Below, piece by piece: positions 8,886 to 17,302 of a DNA stretch of 64,000 nucleotides. A model generated the notes under the pieces. It had not been told where the DNA came from and searched no databases. It saw nothing but the letters and a program-made list of their open reading frames with translations. Within the stretch, counting starts at the first letter, position 1. Every line of letters begins with the position of its first letter. This DNA comes from Acidobacteriota bacterium. Lineage in GTDB: Bacteria; Acidobacteriota; Terriglobia; UBA7540. Both the position numbers and the translations under genes were made by a program. Location of the stretch: assembly GCA_902812415.1 (NCBI GenBank), contig CADDZJ010000010.1:1-64000 (forward strand), given 5' to 3'.

Positions 8886-8906
8886 AAAAACCGATGGGAG
8901 TTTGCG

Positions 8907-9425
8907 ATGAAACGAGCGGCGATGATTTTCGCATTGATTTCGGGCTTCTTAAGCGCCTCAATCGTGGCGAGGGCGCAGGCCGCAAATGCCAAGCCCAACC
9001 GCCTGCTCACGGCCAAAATTGCATATGTGGCCCCGATGCCTGACAATCTCGATCAATGGCTGATCCAGGACCTGCGCGCCTGGGGACAATATCAGATATC
9101 CGGGAATTCTCAGGGCGTGGATCTGGTCATTCGCGCCAAGAAGCCGCAGGAAAAACCTCACTATGTTCTGCGCGGCGGCACGGTAGAGAAAAAGCAGCGC
9201 AAAACTCCGCCGGTGCTTTCCATCACTGTCACCGATTGGGTCACGGGCGCAAAGCTCTGGCAGGCGGACGTTCTCGATGCCGGGCCTAAGAAAAACCAAA
9301 ACCCAGCCCCGGGCCCCGATACGGTAATTTACGCCCGCCACATGACGCCTGACCAGCTTGCCCAGCGTTGCGCCACGCTCCTGCGACGCTATGTGACCGA
9401 GTTGGAGCAGACCGGCGGCAAGTGA
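8907..9425 (+). CDS. Small secreted protein of unknown function
   Basis: 172 residues with a Sec signal peptide (MKRAAMIFALISGFLSASIVARAQA). The mature part has a short alpha/beta pattern: TAKIAYVAPMPDNLDQWL, then DLRAWGQYQIS, GVDLVIRAKK and a strand-rich middle (PVLSITVTDWVTGAKLWQADV). Proteins with this general pattern are frequent in Acidobacteria and are usually annotated as hypothetical. It starts 21 nt after hisF, so it may be co-transcribed, but nothing links it to histidine. I do not recognise the domain. Confidence 0.75.
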   Translation: MKRAAMIFALISGFLSASIVARAQAANAKPNRLLTAKIAYVAPMPDNLDQWLIQDLRAWGQYQISGNSQGVDLVIRAKKPQEKPHYVLRGGTVEKKQRKTPPVLSITVTDWVTGAKLWQADVLDAGPKKNQNPAPGPDTVIYARHMTPDQLAQRCATLLRRYVTELEQTGGK

Positions 9426-9457
9426 ATATTGACGTTACTTCCTGCGGAGGCTTTTTC

Positions 9458-10330
9458 ATGAGGGTTGCGATCACGGGCGCGGCGGGCCTTTTCGGCTACG
9501 CACTGGCGCAGGTTTTCAGAGACGGTCACACCGTTTATCCGCTTACCCGCGCGGACGCGGATATCACGCGGCCAGACGAAGTTGAAGCTATCATGACCAG
9601 GATCAGGCCGGAGGTTGTGGTTCACCCCGCAGGGATTCCTGATCTCGATATCTGCGAGGCCGACCCCGCCAGAGCTTACCTGGTCAATGTTCACGGCACG
9701 CGCTTTGTGGTCGAGGCGGCGCGGCGGGTTGGCGCTCGCGTGGCTTATATCTCGACCGACGCGGTCTTCGACGGTCTCAAACGAACGCCTTACACCGAGT
9801 CGGACACGCCGCGCCCGCCCACAGTCTATGGGCGCACCAAGCTGCGCGCCGAGCGCATTACCTTGAGCGCGCCGGAATCCTGGGTCTTTCGCGTCTCGGT
9901 GCTCTTTGGTCCAGGGAAGACCAACTTTATCGAGAAGGGGCTGCGCAGGATCGCGTCGGGTGAAACCTACACGGTGGCTGCGGATCAAGCGGGATCGGCA
10001 ACCTATACCCTCGACGCAGCCGAAAAGATACGCGAAGTGGTCGAAGCCGGGCGCTATGGACTTTACCATCTCTCAAACTCAGGCCCGTGCAGCCGCCTCG
10101 AACTTGCCCAGCGGGCTGCCGAGCTTGCGGGTGTCGATCCTGGGAAGGTCATCGGCAAACCCTCGGACCAGATGGGCCGCCGCGCTCAGCGCCTGAAATA
10201 TGCAGTGATGGAAATGACCGCCCTTCAGGCAAACGGCTTTCCCCTGCCCCGCCCCTGGCCCGAAGCTTTAAGAGAATATATTGTCAGCCTCTCGGAGGTT
10301 AAAACGAAAGCCCCGGCTTCCCGGCCCTGA
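9458..10330 (+). CDS. RmlD-like sugar nucleotide reductase (SDR)
   Basis: Extended short-chain dehydrogenase of the dTDP-4-dehydrorhamnose reductase group. Rossmann start RVAITGAAGLFGYALAQVF, then the RmlD-like HPAGIPDLDICEADP, VAYISTDAVFDG, and catalytic YGRTKLRAE (Tyr and Lys). The ATG at 9458 is preceded by GCGGAGG; an upstream extension overlaps the previous gene and lacks homology. No other rml genes are near, so its substrate may be a different nucleotide sugar; the S-adenosylmethionine synthetase beta-like subgroup is another possibility. The stop codon lies within the left arm of a 33-bp inverted repeat. Confidence 0.85.
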   Translation: MRVAITGAAGLFGYALAQVFRDGHTVYPLTRADADITRPDEVEAIMTRIRPEVVVHPAGIPDLDICEADPARAYLVNVHGTRFVVEAARRVGARVAYISTDAVFDGLKRTPYTESDTPRPPTVYGRTKLRAERITLSAPESWVFRVSVLFGPGKTNFIEKGLRRIASGETYTVAADQAGSATYTLDAAEKIREVVEAGRYGLYHLSNSGPCSRLELAQRAAELAGVDPGKVIGKPSDQMGRRAQRLKYAVMEMTALQANGFPLPRPWPEALREYIVSLSEVKTKAPASRP

Positions 10331-10487
10331 AAATGTCCTGTAGCGCCGGCATCTTGCCAGCAGATCACTTCTCTTGCATCGCTCTACTCAACAAAAAAGA
10401 AGAGCCGCAAGAAAAGTGGTTGTGGTTGACGGCGCGACGGGCCAGCAGGACGCTGGCGCTACAGGACATTTTCAGGGCCGGGAAGCC
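10315..10487. repeat. Long inverted repeat between convergent genes (33-bp perfect arms)
   Basis: The left arm (10315-10347, beginning GGCTTCCCGGCCCTGAAAAT) is exactly reverse-complemented at 10455-10487. Pairing continues inward imperfectly for about 14 more positions. The inner ends carry the TGTAGCGCC/GGCGCTACA signature of the REP-like family seen elsewhere in this window. The stop codons of the two convergent genes fall inside or at the edge of the arms. A transcript from either side would form a very stable hairpin, which could end or protect both messages. Confidence 0.85.
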
Positions 10488-11308
10488 TATTTATTGCCCG
10501 ATGTGTTAAGTTGGATCCGAAAGCCTCGCCTGGGAGGAGGCCCTTCCTGAACGGTATAATCGGAAGGCACCTGGAACAGCGAGGCCGGAGGCTCTCCCAG
10601 CTTGATGTTCGTCAGTTGATAAGTGATCTCTCCAAACTGCGGATCGTCGCGTTTCGTCAACACATATTCCTGAAGCGCTGGAGAGTACCAGGCCTCAGAC
10701 GTAATGGTAATGGGTCGCTCGTTGCCGATTTTCCCGGCCGGGATGATCGTGGTGGTTCGCGTGCCGTCAGCCTCAACCCCTGCGATCATCTGCACTCCGA
10801 GCGATTCCTGTGTGACCTGCCCGACTTTGGCCATGGCTCGACGTTCCACCCGGCCAGCGCCCCCGGGAGGACTCGTCGTATCGCTTGTGAGATCTCTCTT
10901 ATAGGCTATCTTTTTGGCGGGATTCAGCACATAGTTAACGTTGGCAACGGGATCGTGGATAAAGATGATCTCCGGCGGCTTGCCGGACGAAGACCAGGGG
11001 CCAATCATCGAGAGAGTCCGGTCACGACGCGTGCGTCCGGCGCTGTCCCGGTACACCAGCGCGGTTTCCTTCCGGTCGATGCGGTTGCCGTCGGCCAGAA
11101 TCCGCACGGTTTCCGTAATCGCCTCGGCCGAGTAGGGCGCCCCCGTCACTGTCCTCGCCTTCCAGACCGGGCCCACCCCCATGTATTGAAAAAAGAACCT
11201 ATTGGGAGGGGGAGGAGGAGGCGCTTCGGTTGTCTGGGAAAAGCCTTGAAGGCACATTCCCGCCATTGCGAGCGCTGCCGCAATCATCCATACCTTCATC
11301 TTCCTCAT
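10487..11308 (-). CDS. Secreted protein of unknown function, downstream of ECF sigma operon
   Basis: 273 aa with a signal peptide (MKVWMIAAALAMAGMCLQGFSQ) and a proline run just after cleavage. The mature part is rich in beta-strand-like segments (ETVRILADGNRIDRKETALV, RTRRDRTLSMIG, YVLNPAKKIAYKRDL, ITSEAWYSPALQEYVLTKRD), a pattern often found in Acidobacteria next to anti-sigma factors. It follows the anti-sigma gene by about 39 nt on the same strand and may be the third gene of that operon. No catalytic motif recognised. Confidence 0.75.
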   Translation of the reverse strand: MRKMKVWMIAAALAMAGMCLQGFSQTTEAPPPPPPNRFFFQYMGVGPVWKARTVTGAPYSAEAITETVRILADGNRIDRKETALVYRDSAGRTRRDRTLSMIGPWSSSGKPPEIIFIHDPVANVNYVLNPAKKIAYKRDLTSDTTSPPGGAGRVERRAMAKVGQVTQESLGVQMIAGVEADGTRTTTIIPAGKIGNERPITITSEAWYSPALQEYVLTKRDDPQFGEITYQLTNIKLGEPPASLFQVPSDYTVQEGPPPRRGFRIQLNTSGNK

Positions 11309-11347
11309 ACTTCCTCCTTCAGAAGCTTTATCTTCCTTCGCATTCCT

Positions 11348-12025
11348 TCACTGAACAATTTTGATGGCGCGAGCTATTCCGTCCTCGCCCAGCAGAACGT
11401 CTGCCGTCACGTAACGCGCCGCCGGCCCGTTGGGGGCTGGCAACCCAATCTCTTCAAGAACGGAATCCGGCAACTTGACTCTGATAACCTGCTCCTCCGC
11501 AGGGGCAGGGCTGCCCTCGCCGTAAGGCAAGGGGATAAAACCTTCTTCCAGCCCCACCGCATTTCGCGGGTTCGCACGCGCGGAAGCCACGAGCGAACGA
11601 TCGGCAGGGGTCGATTCCGTCTCTTTTCCAGCCTTGACAATTGGCCGGGTTATCGAAACTTCCGGCTGGTTCTGCCGCATCCCTTCCGACTTCAGCAACA
11701 GAAACACGCTGAGAGCCGCCAGCAGCGCGGCAGCCGCCACAGCGCCCAGCACCAGGCGCTGTCTTCGCCGATGCCATTGGGCAAGATTCCTTTGCTGAGC
11801 GAACCGGATGCGAAGGGTCTTTTCCACCTCCGGCGGAGCCTGCAAGACTCCCACCGAGGCGGCAAACTGCCTCAAAGCCAGCGTCAGGCGCTCAGCCTCC
11901 GCCAGCCGCCTTGCGCACAAAAGGCAAGCCTCCGCATGATTCGTCGCAGCCTTGCGGATGTCCTCATCCGCAAGGCAACCTCGCGCGATGTCATCTACAA
12001 GCGTATTGAAGAGTCTGCAATCCAT
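11348..12025 (-). CDS. Membrane anti-sigma factor (zinc-finger-like)
   Basis: Predicted partner of the ECF sigma factor immediately upstream. The N-terminal ~50 residues hold an HxxxCxxC arrangement (NHAEACLLCARRL) typical of ZAS/anti-sigma domains. A single membrane helix follows (LVLGAVAAAALLAALSVFLLL, about residues 116-136). The periplasmic part ends in a TonB/energy-like strand region (IRVKLPDSVLEEIGL...VLLGEDGIARAIKI), which may sense an envelope signal. The ATG at 12025 has GAGGG at good spacing; a GTG at 12034 is the alternative. The gap to the sigma gene is about 33 nt. Confidence 0.82.
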   Translation of the reverse strand: MDCRLFNTLVDDIARGCLADEDIRKAATNHAEACLLCARRLAEAERLTLALRQFAASVGVLQAPPEVEKTLRIRFAQQRNLAQWHRRRQRLVLGAVAAAALLAALSVFLLLKSEGMRQNQPEVSITRPIVKAGKETESTPADRSLVASARANPRNAVGLEEGFIPLPYGEGSPAPAEEQVIRVKLPDSVLEEIGLPAPNGPAARYVTADVLLGEDGIARAIKIVQ

Positions 12026-12058
12026 CGAAATCACCCTCGCCTTCTGACTTCGCGGGCC

Positions 12059-12661
12059 TCACGAGTTCAGACCCGACGAGACCTGCCGCAGGGTTTTGAG
12101 CTTGCTCAGCAACAATCCGCGGGCTCGATGGAGCCGCGAACGAACCGTACCCACGGCGCAGGCAAGAAGCTGAGCAGCCTCACCGTAGCTCATTTCCTGA
12201 AGCTCGCAGAGCACAACCACTTCGCGATAGATAGCCGGCAAGCTCATCACAGCGTCCCATACCTGGGTTGCCGCTTCCTCTCGGGTCAGCTCGCTCAACG
12301 GGTCAGCGGCAACAGCCTCCAGGTTGTCTGACAAGACGTAGGACCCGTCAAAATCATTTGAATCAAGAGACACGTGGTCACGCTCTCGCTCGAAATAGCG
12401 CAGCACGTGATTTCGCCCGATGCCAAACAAAAATGCCTGAAGAGAACCCTTAAGAGGATCAAACTGCTCGTGATGGCGAATGAGCGTCATAAAGACTTCC
12501 TGCGTGACCTCTTCGGCGATCTCGGGGCTTCCGGTCATATGGAATGCAAACCGGTAGATTCCGCCCTGATGGCGGCGATAGATCGCGGTGAAGGCTTCCT
12601 CATCACCGGCCTGCATGCGGCGCAACAGATCGCCGTCGCTGCACTCTGCCCGCTCTCTCAT
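12059..12661 (-). CDS. ECF-type RNA polymerase sigma factor
   Basis: About 200 aa with sigma region 2 (AFTAIYRRHQGGIYRFAFHM, EVTQEVFMTLIRHHEQFDP, AFLFGIGRNHVLRYFERER) and region 4 (DAVMSLPAIYREVVVLCELQ, MSYGEAAQLLACAVGTVRSR, LHRARGLLLSKL). It directs transcription of an envelope or stress regulon and is probably held inactive by the downstream anti-sigma protein. I could not identify an autoregulatory promoter motif with confidence. Confidence 0.93.
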   Translation of the reverse strand: MRERAECSDGDLLRRMQAGDEEAFTAIYRRHQGGIYRFAFHMTGSPEIAEEVTQEVFMTLIRHHEQFDPLKGSLQAFLFGIGRNHVLRYFERERDHVSLDSNDFDGSYVLSDNLEAVAADPLSELTREEAATQVWDAVMSLPAIYREVVVLCELQEMSYGEAAQLLACAVGTVRSRLHRARGLLLSKLKTLRQVSSGLNS

Positions 12662-12766
12662 AGCTTCATTCGAGGATACGTTACGCCTGTCGCTTATAAT
12701 TCAGAGTCCGCAAGGAGAAAGTTCCAAAATTCGTCCTGGGGGATTATTTGAGATTGGGGCTCGTTG

Positions 12767-12808
12767 AAAAATAAAATGCCGCAGATCGTCCATACGCCGA
12801 TCTGCGGC
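12767..12808 (-). terminator. Rho-independent terminator
   Basis: On the minus strand, GCCGCAGATCG (12798-12808) pairs perfectly with CGATCTGCGGC (12778-12788) around a 9-nt loop and is followed by ATTTTATTTTT. It sits 24 nt after the stop of the gene at 12832-13338 and separates it from the sigma factor gene. Confidence 0.85.
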
Positions 12809-12831
12809 TACGCCTTTCGTCTCGGTAAAGT

Positions 12832-13338
12832 TTAAGAACCGGACTGTTTCAGATCTTCCTTGGCCTGTTTTTTGGCCAGTTTCACTTCTTTTTTGGCATT
12901 CACTTCCGGCTTGAGTTCATGGATCGCCTTGCCAAGGCTCATGCCTGAACCGACCATATCAGCCTTGAGTTGGCTGAAAGGAATGCCGAGATTATGAGAA
13001 ACGTGAACCGCTGCCACGAATTGGCCCAAATTTTTGAAACCGCTGGCGGCAGCCTGCGCGCTTGTGCCCGCAGGCAGAAGCGATTGTAACCGGGAAGAAA
13101 GCCGGGTGTTCTGGCTCAGCAACTGATCAGGTGTCTTGCTTTGACCCATGGTTGGGAAGGTCCCCCGTCCGCTATTCGCATGGCCCGGCTCCGCAGGAGC
13201 GCCCATGCCGCCGCCCGGTGGTTCCATGCCTCGTCCGCCGCCCATGCCACCCGCATGGCCGCGCTGCGCAAACGCTGGCAACACGCCGAGAGAAAACGCA
13301 ACTGCGAACGCGACCAGCAAAATTTCTGCGCGTTTCAT
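12832..13338 (-). CDS. Secreted glycine-rich small protein
   Basis: 168 aa with a clear signal peptide (ILLVAFAVAFSLGVLPAFAQ), a low-complexity Gly/Met/Pro segment (residues 26-60, GGMGGGRGMEPPGGGMG), a helical middle (LSSRLQSLLPAGTSAQAAAS, FKNLGQFVAAVHVSHNLGIP) and a lysine-rich tail (KKEVKLAKKQAKEDLKQ). Proteins of this architecture recur in Acidobacteria without known function. The GGAGGAA site before the ATG is strong and its own terminator follows, so it is probably a single-gene unit. Confidence 0.75.
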   Translation of the reverse strand: MKRAEILLVAFAVAFSLGVLPAFAQRGHAGGMGGGRGMEPPGGGMGAPAEPGHANSGRGTFPTMGQSKTPDQLLSQNTRLSSRLQSLLPAGTSAQAAASGFKNLGQFVAAVHVSHNLGIPFSQLKADMVGSGMSLGKAIHELKPEVNAKKEVKLAKKQAKEDLKQSGS

Positions 13339-13529
13339 GGCTGAATTCCTCCTTGAATCTTTAGCTGTTCGATGCCTCTGTTTATGTGCCGGTTGCTTTC
13401 TAAGATAGGTATCATCGTATGAATTAATTATAGAAATATTTAAGCGGGTCGGGCCTGATTTTGAGGTCTTCGGCTGACGCTATGGCTCAAACTTCAGGAA
13501 GGTATTTGCCAGACTGGATTATGCGGGTT

Positions 13530-13922
13530 TCAACGCGCCGCGGAAGGAGATTCCGTGCGCCCAAAGACCAGGTGGAGGCGGTCCCAAAGGTCATGCATCA
13601 ACCGGCCTCGTCGCAGGCAAGGCGCGCAACTGCGCTCAATAGATTTCAGAATTTCTGGATCGGAGAGTTCGCCGGTGATAAAGAGGATGCGACCTACGAG
13701 GTTGGGCCGAATTTCGCAAATCCTGGAGACGACCTGATCGGGCGGAAGCTCCGAAGTGCGCAGGTCGAGCAGAATCGCATCAAAACTCTCGCGACCGATC
13801 ATTGCCAAGGCCTGCTGCCCGCTATAGGCAACTTCGCCCTCACACTTCAGCGCATCCAGGAGCACATAAATGACGTTGCGGATAGAGGACTCGTTTTCAA
13901 TTACCAAGACCTTACGGCCCAT
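13530..13922 (-). CDS. Stand-alone receiver-domain protein, degenerate
   Basis: CheY-like fold: KVLVIENES supplies the acidic pocket (Glu9, Glu11), LLDLRTS supplies the phosphoryl-acceptor Asp (about residue 52), and ILFITGE supplies the conserved Thr. The usual lysine before the last strand (KPF) is replaced in CAPCLRRGRLMHDL, so switching may differ or be lost. There is no output domain (130 aa total) and no kinase nearby. GGGG precedes the ATG. Confidence 0.8.
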   Translation of the reverse strand: MGRKVLVIENESSIRNVIYVLLDALKCEGEVAYSGQQALAMIGRESFDAILLDLRTSELPPDQVVSRICEIRPNLVGRILFITGELSDPEILKSIERSCAPCLRRGRLMHDLWDRLHLVFGRTESPSAAR

Positions 13923-14140
13923 GAAACCCCTTCCACCCTCAAGACTACACTACCAACTCGCGAAAAACTACCAACTTGGTAAATTGTAGGAGAGATTACT
14001 CTTTGCACGCATTGAAGTCAAGCGATTTTTACTTGAATTAACCTCTTAACTTTCATGGGCTTGGCGGTCGACAGAAGATCGCCCACACTCCACCGGCCGG
14101 GAGGCCATCGCTCCTTGTGCCTGAATCACGCCCTGGCATC

Positions 14141-14863
14141 CTATTTCGTTGTTCCGTGATTCAAAAAGGCTTGATCGTGGCCGGGAATAATCCTGCCAGG
14201 TATGGAAAGAATTTTCTGCCGGTCCTGCTGGTACTGCGCCCGGCAATAGGGGATCATGGTGAGCACCTGGTCGTCGTGAGCGCGCGTCAGGAGCGCGTCA
14301 CCCGCCACCACAATGGGTTCGGCATCCCTGCGGACGATCAGGGAGGCATGGCCCGGAACATGCCCCGAAGTGAAAAGAGCCTCAATGCCGTCAGGCAAGG
14401 GATGTGTTTCGATCCAGCGGAATTGGGAAGGAGACCCGATGTGGCGCGCGTTCCACCAACGCAGGGCTATTTTGCGAAGCTTGTCCATCAGGTCTTCGGA
14501 TCGCTCGTACTCGTAAGTTTCCGGATAGTACTTTAACGCCCGCGCCTTCCAGCCTACGGGATCGACAAGATCCGCATAGAGCGCGCGGCACCAATCGTGC
14601 GACTGCTGCGTAGCGTAAATGACGCTTTGGGGAAACAGGTGGTTATTTGAAACGTGATCGAGGTGAAAATGGGTGTTGATGATGCAGGGGATGTCGGCCG
14701 GTTTTAACCCTCGTTCAGCCAGGGCGCTCAACAACTGGTGGCCGTCATGAGGCATGCCGGTATCCACCAGCACAGGATGGCGACCATTCGTGAGAAGGAC
14801 TGAAGAAGCCCCGCGCCAGTTCCCCTCCAGAAGCACATCCACTTTCCATTGAAAACCCAACAT
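14141..14863 (-). CDS. Metallo-beta-lactamase-fold hydrolase
   Basis: Dinuclear-metal hydrolase, about 240 aa. The metal motif is NTHFHLDHVSNN (HxHxDH); further ligands are the His in TSGHVPGHASL, the Asp in VVAGDALL and the His in IIPGHDQAF. The layout resembles N-acyl-homoserine-lactonase/glyoxalase II-like enzymes, but substrate cannot be assigned. It stands alone with repeat remnants on both sides. Confidence 0.85.
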   Translation of the reverse strand: MLGFQWKVDVLLEGNWRGASSVLLTNGRHPVLVDTGMPHDGHQLLSALAERGLKPADIPCIINTHFHLDHVSNNHLFPQSVIYATQQSHDWCRALYADLVDPVGWKARALKYYPETYEYERSEDLMDKLRKIALRWWNARHIGSPSQFRWIETHPLPDGIEALFTSGHVPGHASLIVRRDAEPIVVAGDALLTRAHDDQVLTMIPYCRAQYQQDRQKILSIPGRIIPGHDQAFLNHGTTK

Positions 14864-14970
14864 AGCCGCCGATGCACTTCCCCGGGGAGTTCCAGATGCC
14901 GGACTTAAAGACGGTTTGCTTCAATGCGGATGCAGCCCGCAATCTGGCGAGTCCGAGTGAAAAACTCCGC

Positions 14971-15016
14971 TGTAGCGGCGCTCGGGACTGCCCTGACGTT
15001 AGGAGGGAGCGCCGGA
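14971..15016. repeat. Degenerate REP-like hairpin
   Basis: TGTAGCGGCGCTCGGGACTG is followed within 45 bp by GAGCGCCGGAATTAC. It matches the left part of the family seen at 1478, 18553 and 21371 but has lost much of the right arm. It lies between the citrate synthase and MBL-hydrolase genes. Confidence 0.45.
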
Positions 15017-15042
15017 ATTACCCCAAAATCGGGAGGGGCTTT

Positions 15043-16164
15043 TCATCTCTGATCCACGGAAACGTATTTCAAATTGGCTGCCCCCGTATACTCGGCCAGC
15101 GGGCGGATCAGCTTGTTGTTCGCGTACTGTTCCAGAACGTGCGCCGTCCAGCCGGAAATGCGGCTCACCGCAAAAACCGGCGTATAGAGTTCCACCGGAA
15201 TTCCCAGCACGTAATAAGCCGAAGCGGAGTAGAAATCCACGTTGGCGTTAATCTTCTTCTCGCGGATCATAAACTCTTCGACTCGGCGCGAAATTTCAAA
15301 CCACTTCGGCTCCCCGGTCCGCCGCCCCAGCTCTTCGGACATCTTGCGCAACACGGTCGCGCGCGGGTCTTCGGTATGATACACGCGATGACCGAAGCCC
15401 ATCACTTTTTGCTTGCGAGCCAGCAAGTCATGAACGTAAGGCTCTGCGCGCTCCACGGACCCGATTTCCAGAAGCATTCTCATGACGCGCTCGTTGGCTC
15501 CTCCGTGGAGCGGCCCTTTCAGTGTGCCAATCGCCGAGGTGATGGCTGAATGCAGGTCGGAGAGCGTTGAGGCGGTAACCCGGGCGGCGAATGTGGAGGC
15601 GTTGAAACTGTGGTCTGCGTGCAGAATGAGGGCGACGTCAAAACAGCGTGCTTCTTCCGCATTGGGAACTTGGCCCTTGAGCATGTAAAGAAAGTTTGCC
15701 GCGTGATTAAGTTGGGGATCGGGGGCAACCGGAGCCTGGCCGTTTCTGACCCTGCCGAATGCTGCTACCAGCGTGCCGATCTGCGCCGTCAATCGCATGG
15801 CCTTCCGCCGGTTGGCCTCTTCCGACATATCTTCGGCTTCCGGATCATAAAGCGACAACGCCGAAACCAGCGTTCGCAGGGTTTCCATGGGATGCTGCGG
15901 CGGGGGAAGTTTCTTCAAGATCTCGAGAATCTCGGGAGCCACAAGGCGATTCTCAGCGAGATCTTTCTGTAACTCCTCCAATTCCCCGCGAGTCGGCAGC
16001 CGCCCGTGCCATAGCAGGTAGACCACCTCTTCAAATGTGGAATGGGCCGCGAGGTCATGAATGTCGTATCCCCGATACATCAGCTTCCCGCGCTCGCCAT
16101 CAATCGAGCAGATCGACGACTGAGCAATCACGACGCCTTGAAGCCCCACCTTAACTTCGGCCAT
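15043..16164 (-). CDS. gltA: Citrate synthase / 2-methylcitrate synthase family
   Basis: Condenses oxaloacetate with acetyl-CoA at the entry of the TCA cycle. At 373 aa it is the short, Gram-positive/archaeal-type form. It begins GLQGVVIAQSSICSIDGERG and LMYRGYDIHDLA. Catalytic residues are visible: His in GPLHGGANERVM, His in VMGFGHRVYHTEDPRA, and Asp in NANVDFYSASAYY. Methylcitrate synthase cannot be excluded from sequence alone, but no prp genes are nearby. The upstream GAGGAGA gives a good start. Confidence 0.93.
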   Translation of the reverse strand: MAEVKVGLQGVVIAQSSICSIDGERGKLMYRGYDIHDLAAHSTFEEVVYLLWHGRLPTRGELEELQKDLAENRLVAPEILEILKKLPPPQHPMETLRTLVSALSLYDPEAEDMSEEANRRKAMRLTAQIGTLVAAFGRVRNGQAPVAPDPQLNHAANFLYMLKGQVPNAEEARCFDVALILHADHSFNASTFAARVTASTLSDLHSAITSAIGTLKGPLHGGANERVMRMLLEIGSVERAEPYVHDLLARKQKVMGFGHRVYHTEDPRATVLRKMSEELGRRTGEPKWFEISRRVEEFMIREKKINANVDFYSASAYYVLGIPVELYTPVFAVSRISGWTAHVLEQYANNKLIRPLAEYTGAANLKYVSVDQR

Positions 16165-16315
16165 GAAAATCTCTCCTCAGAATATTCTGATCCTTATCTC
16201 GAAGCTCCATGATACATGATGCTTTGCGGGCAAAACAAGAATTGAGATCACGCATTTTCCCTCTTTTTATGCAGCAAAATTTGCCTTCTGCTCCGGCCTC
16301 CAGTTATCCTGAATT

Positions 16316-17299
16316 TTGGAACTGCAATTTCTCACAAGCTCAACACATCCCGCGCTGGGCATACTCATCCTGGCGGCGGTGATTGTCTTTTTCACGCGCC
16401 GCTACTTCCGGTCGGCGCGGCGCCGGCCTTTTCCCGCCCTCGGATGGTCAGGGCTTGCCATTATTCTTGTCTCAGAAACATTGCTCGCCCTGCGAGTTTA
16501 TTGGGCGACAATTTACTTCACGCCCCTGGCGTGGACTGGCTATCTACTCCTGGTCGATTCGCTGGTGGCGAGCCTTCAGGGAACGTCGCTTCTTCGTTGC
16601 TCTCCGCGCCAATTTCTGGCGCTTGCGGCATGGTCCGCACCGCTTTGGCTTATTTTTGAAGCCTATAACCTGCGCCTGCGAAACTGGACCTACGTCGGCC
16701 TTCCGACAAACCCCATCCTGCAGGATCTTGGTTACGTCTGGTCGTTTGCCACCATCTGGCCAGCGATCTTTGAGACTGCGGACTTTATCCGCGCGCTTGG
16801 CCTTTTCCGCGATTCAAGCGATGCGCCTCGTCAGGAAGTCAGCCGCCGCACTCAATGGATTCTGGCCCTTTGCGGATTACTTTGTGTTTCAATGCCGGTG
16901 TTGCTTCCACCGCGTCTTGGCAGTTATTTGTTTGGCCCTGTATGGGCTGGCTTCGCGCTGCTGCTCGATCCGATTAACTATCACGGGAAAGGAGCCTCGC
17001 TTCTCCGAGAATGGGAGGAAGGACGGACGGGCGTTCTATCGAGTTTTCTCCTGGCCGGGCTTGTTTGCGGATTCTTTTGGGAGTTCTGGAATTACTGGGC
17101 GAGCGCGCGTTGGATTTACACTTTTCCCATTCTACAGCAGTGGAAAATCTTTGAAATGCCTGCGCCGGGCTTCCTGGGTTTTCCACCCTTTGCGGTGGAA
17201 TGCTTTGTGATGTATGAATTTCTGCGGACTCTCAAGGCGCTCTTCAGCAGAGACGCTTCCGGCCGGGAACTTGTGGCCGCCTCACGCGAGGAGGCATAG
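16316..17299 (+). CDS. Polytopic membrane protein with internal duplication
   Basis: About 327 aa with roughly eight hydrophobic segments. I do not recognise the family. Two segments are alike: FEAYNLRLRNWTYVGLP (about residue 119) and WEFWNYWASARWIYTFP (about residue 252). They share the pattern E-x2-N-x5/6-W-x-Y-x3-P, each after a helix and before a further helix, which suggests an ancient half-repeat. The start is TTG at 16316, without a clear ribosome site. The gene is followed 3 nt later by a secreted TPR protein, so the two probably work together. Confidence 0.7.
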   Translation: MELQFLTSSTHPALGILILAAVIVFFTRRYFRSARRRPFPALGWSGLAIILVSETLLALRVYWATIYFTPLAWTGYLLLVDSLVASLQGTSLLRCSPRQFLALAAWSAPLWLIFEAYNLRLRNWTYVGLPTNPILQDLGYVWSFATIWPAIFETADFIRALGLFRDSSDAPRQEVSRRTQWILALCGLLCVSMPVLLPPRLGSYLFGPVWAGFALLLDPINYHGKGASLLREWEEGRTGVLSSFLLAGLVCGFFWEFWNYWASARWIYTFPILQQWKIFEMPAPGFLGFPPFAVECFVMYEFLRTLKALFSRDASGRELVAASREEA

Positions 17300-17302
17300 T
17301 TG

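Noticed and set aside
10511-12331. A 606-codon open frame on the plus strand
   Set aside because: It runs antisense across three well-supported minus-strand genes (secreted protein, anti-sigma, sigma factor), has no domain, and follows from high GC content.
14018-14040. TCAAGCGATTTTTACTTGA near 14030 as a 17-bp palindrome
   Set aside because: The two half-sites are four bases too far apart to fit the fixed spacing of the other sites.
15043-16164. 2-methylcitrate synthase rather than citrate synthase
   Set aside because: The families overlap in sequence and no prpB/prpD neighbours are present, so the general citrate synthase call is kept.
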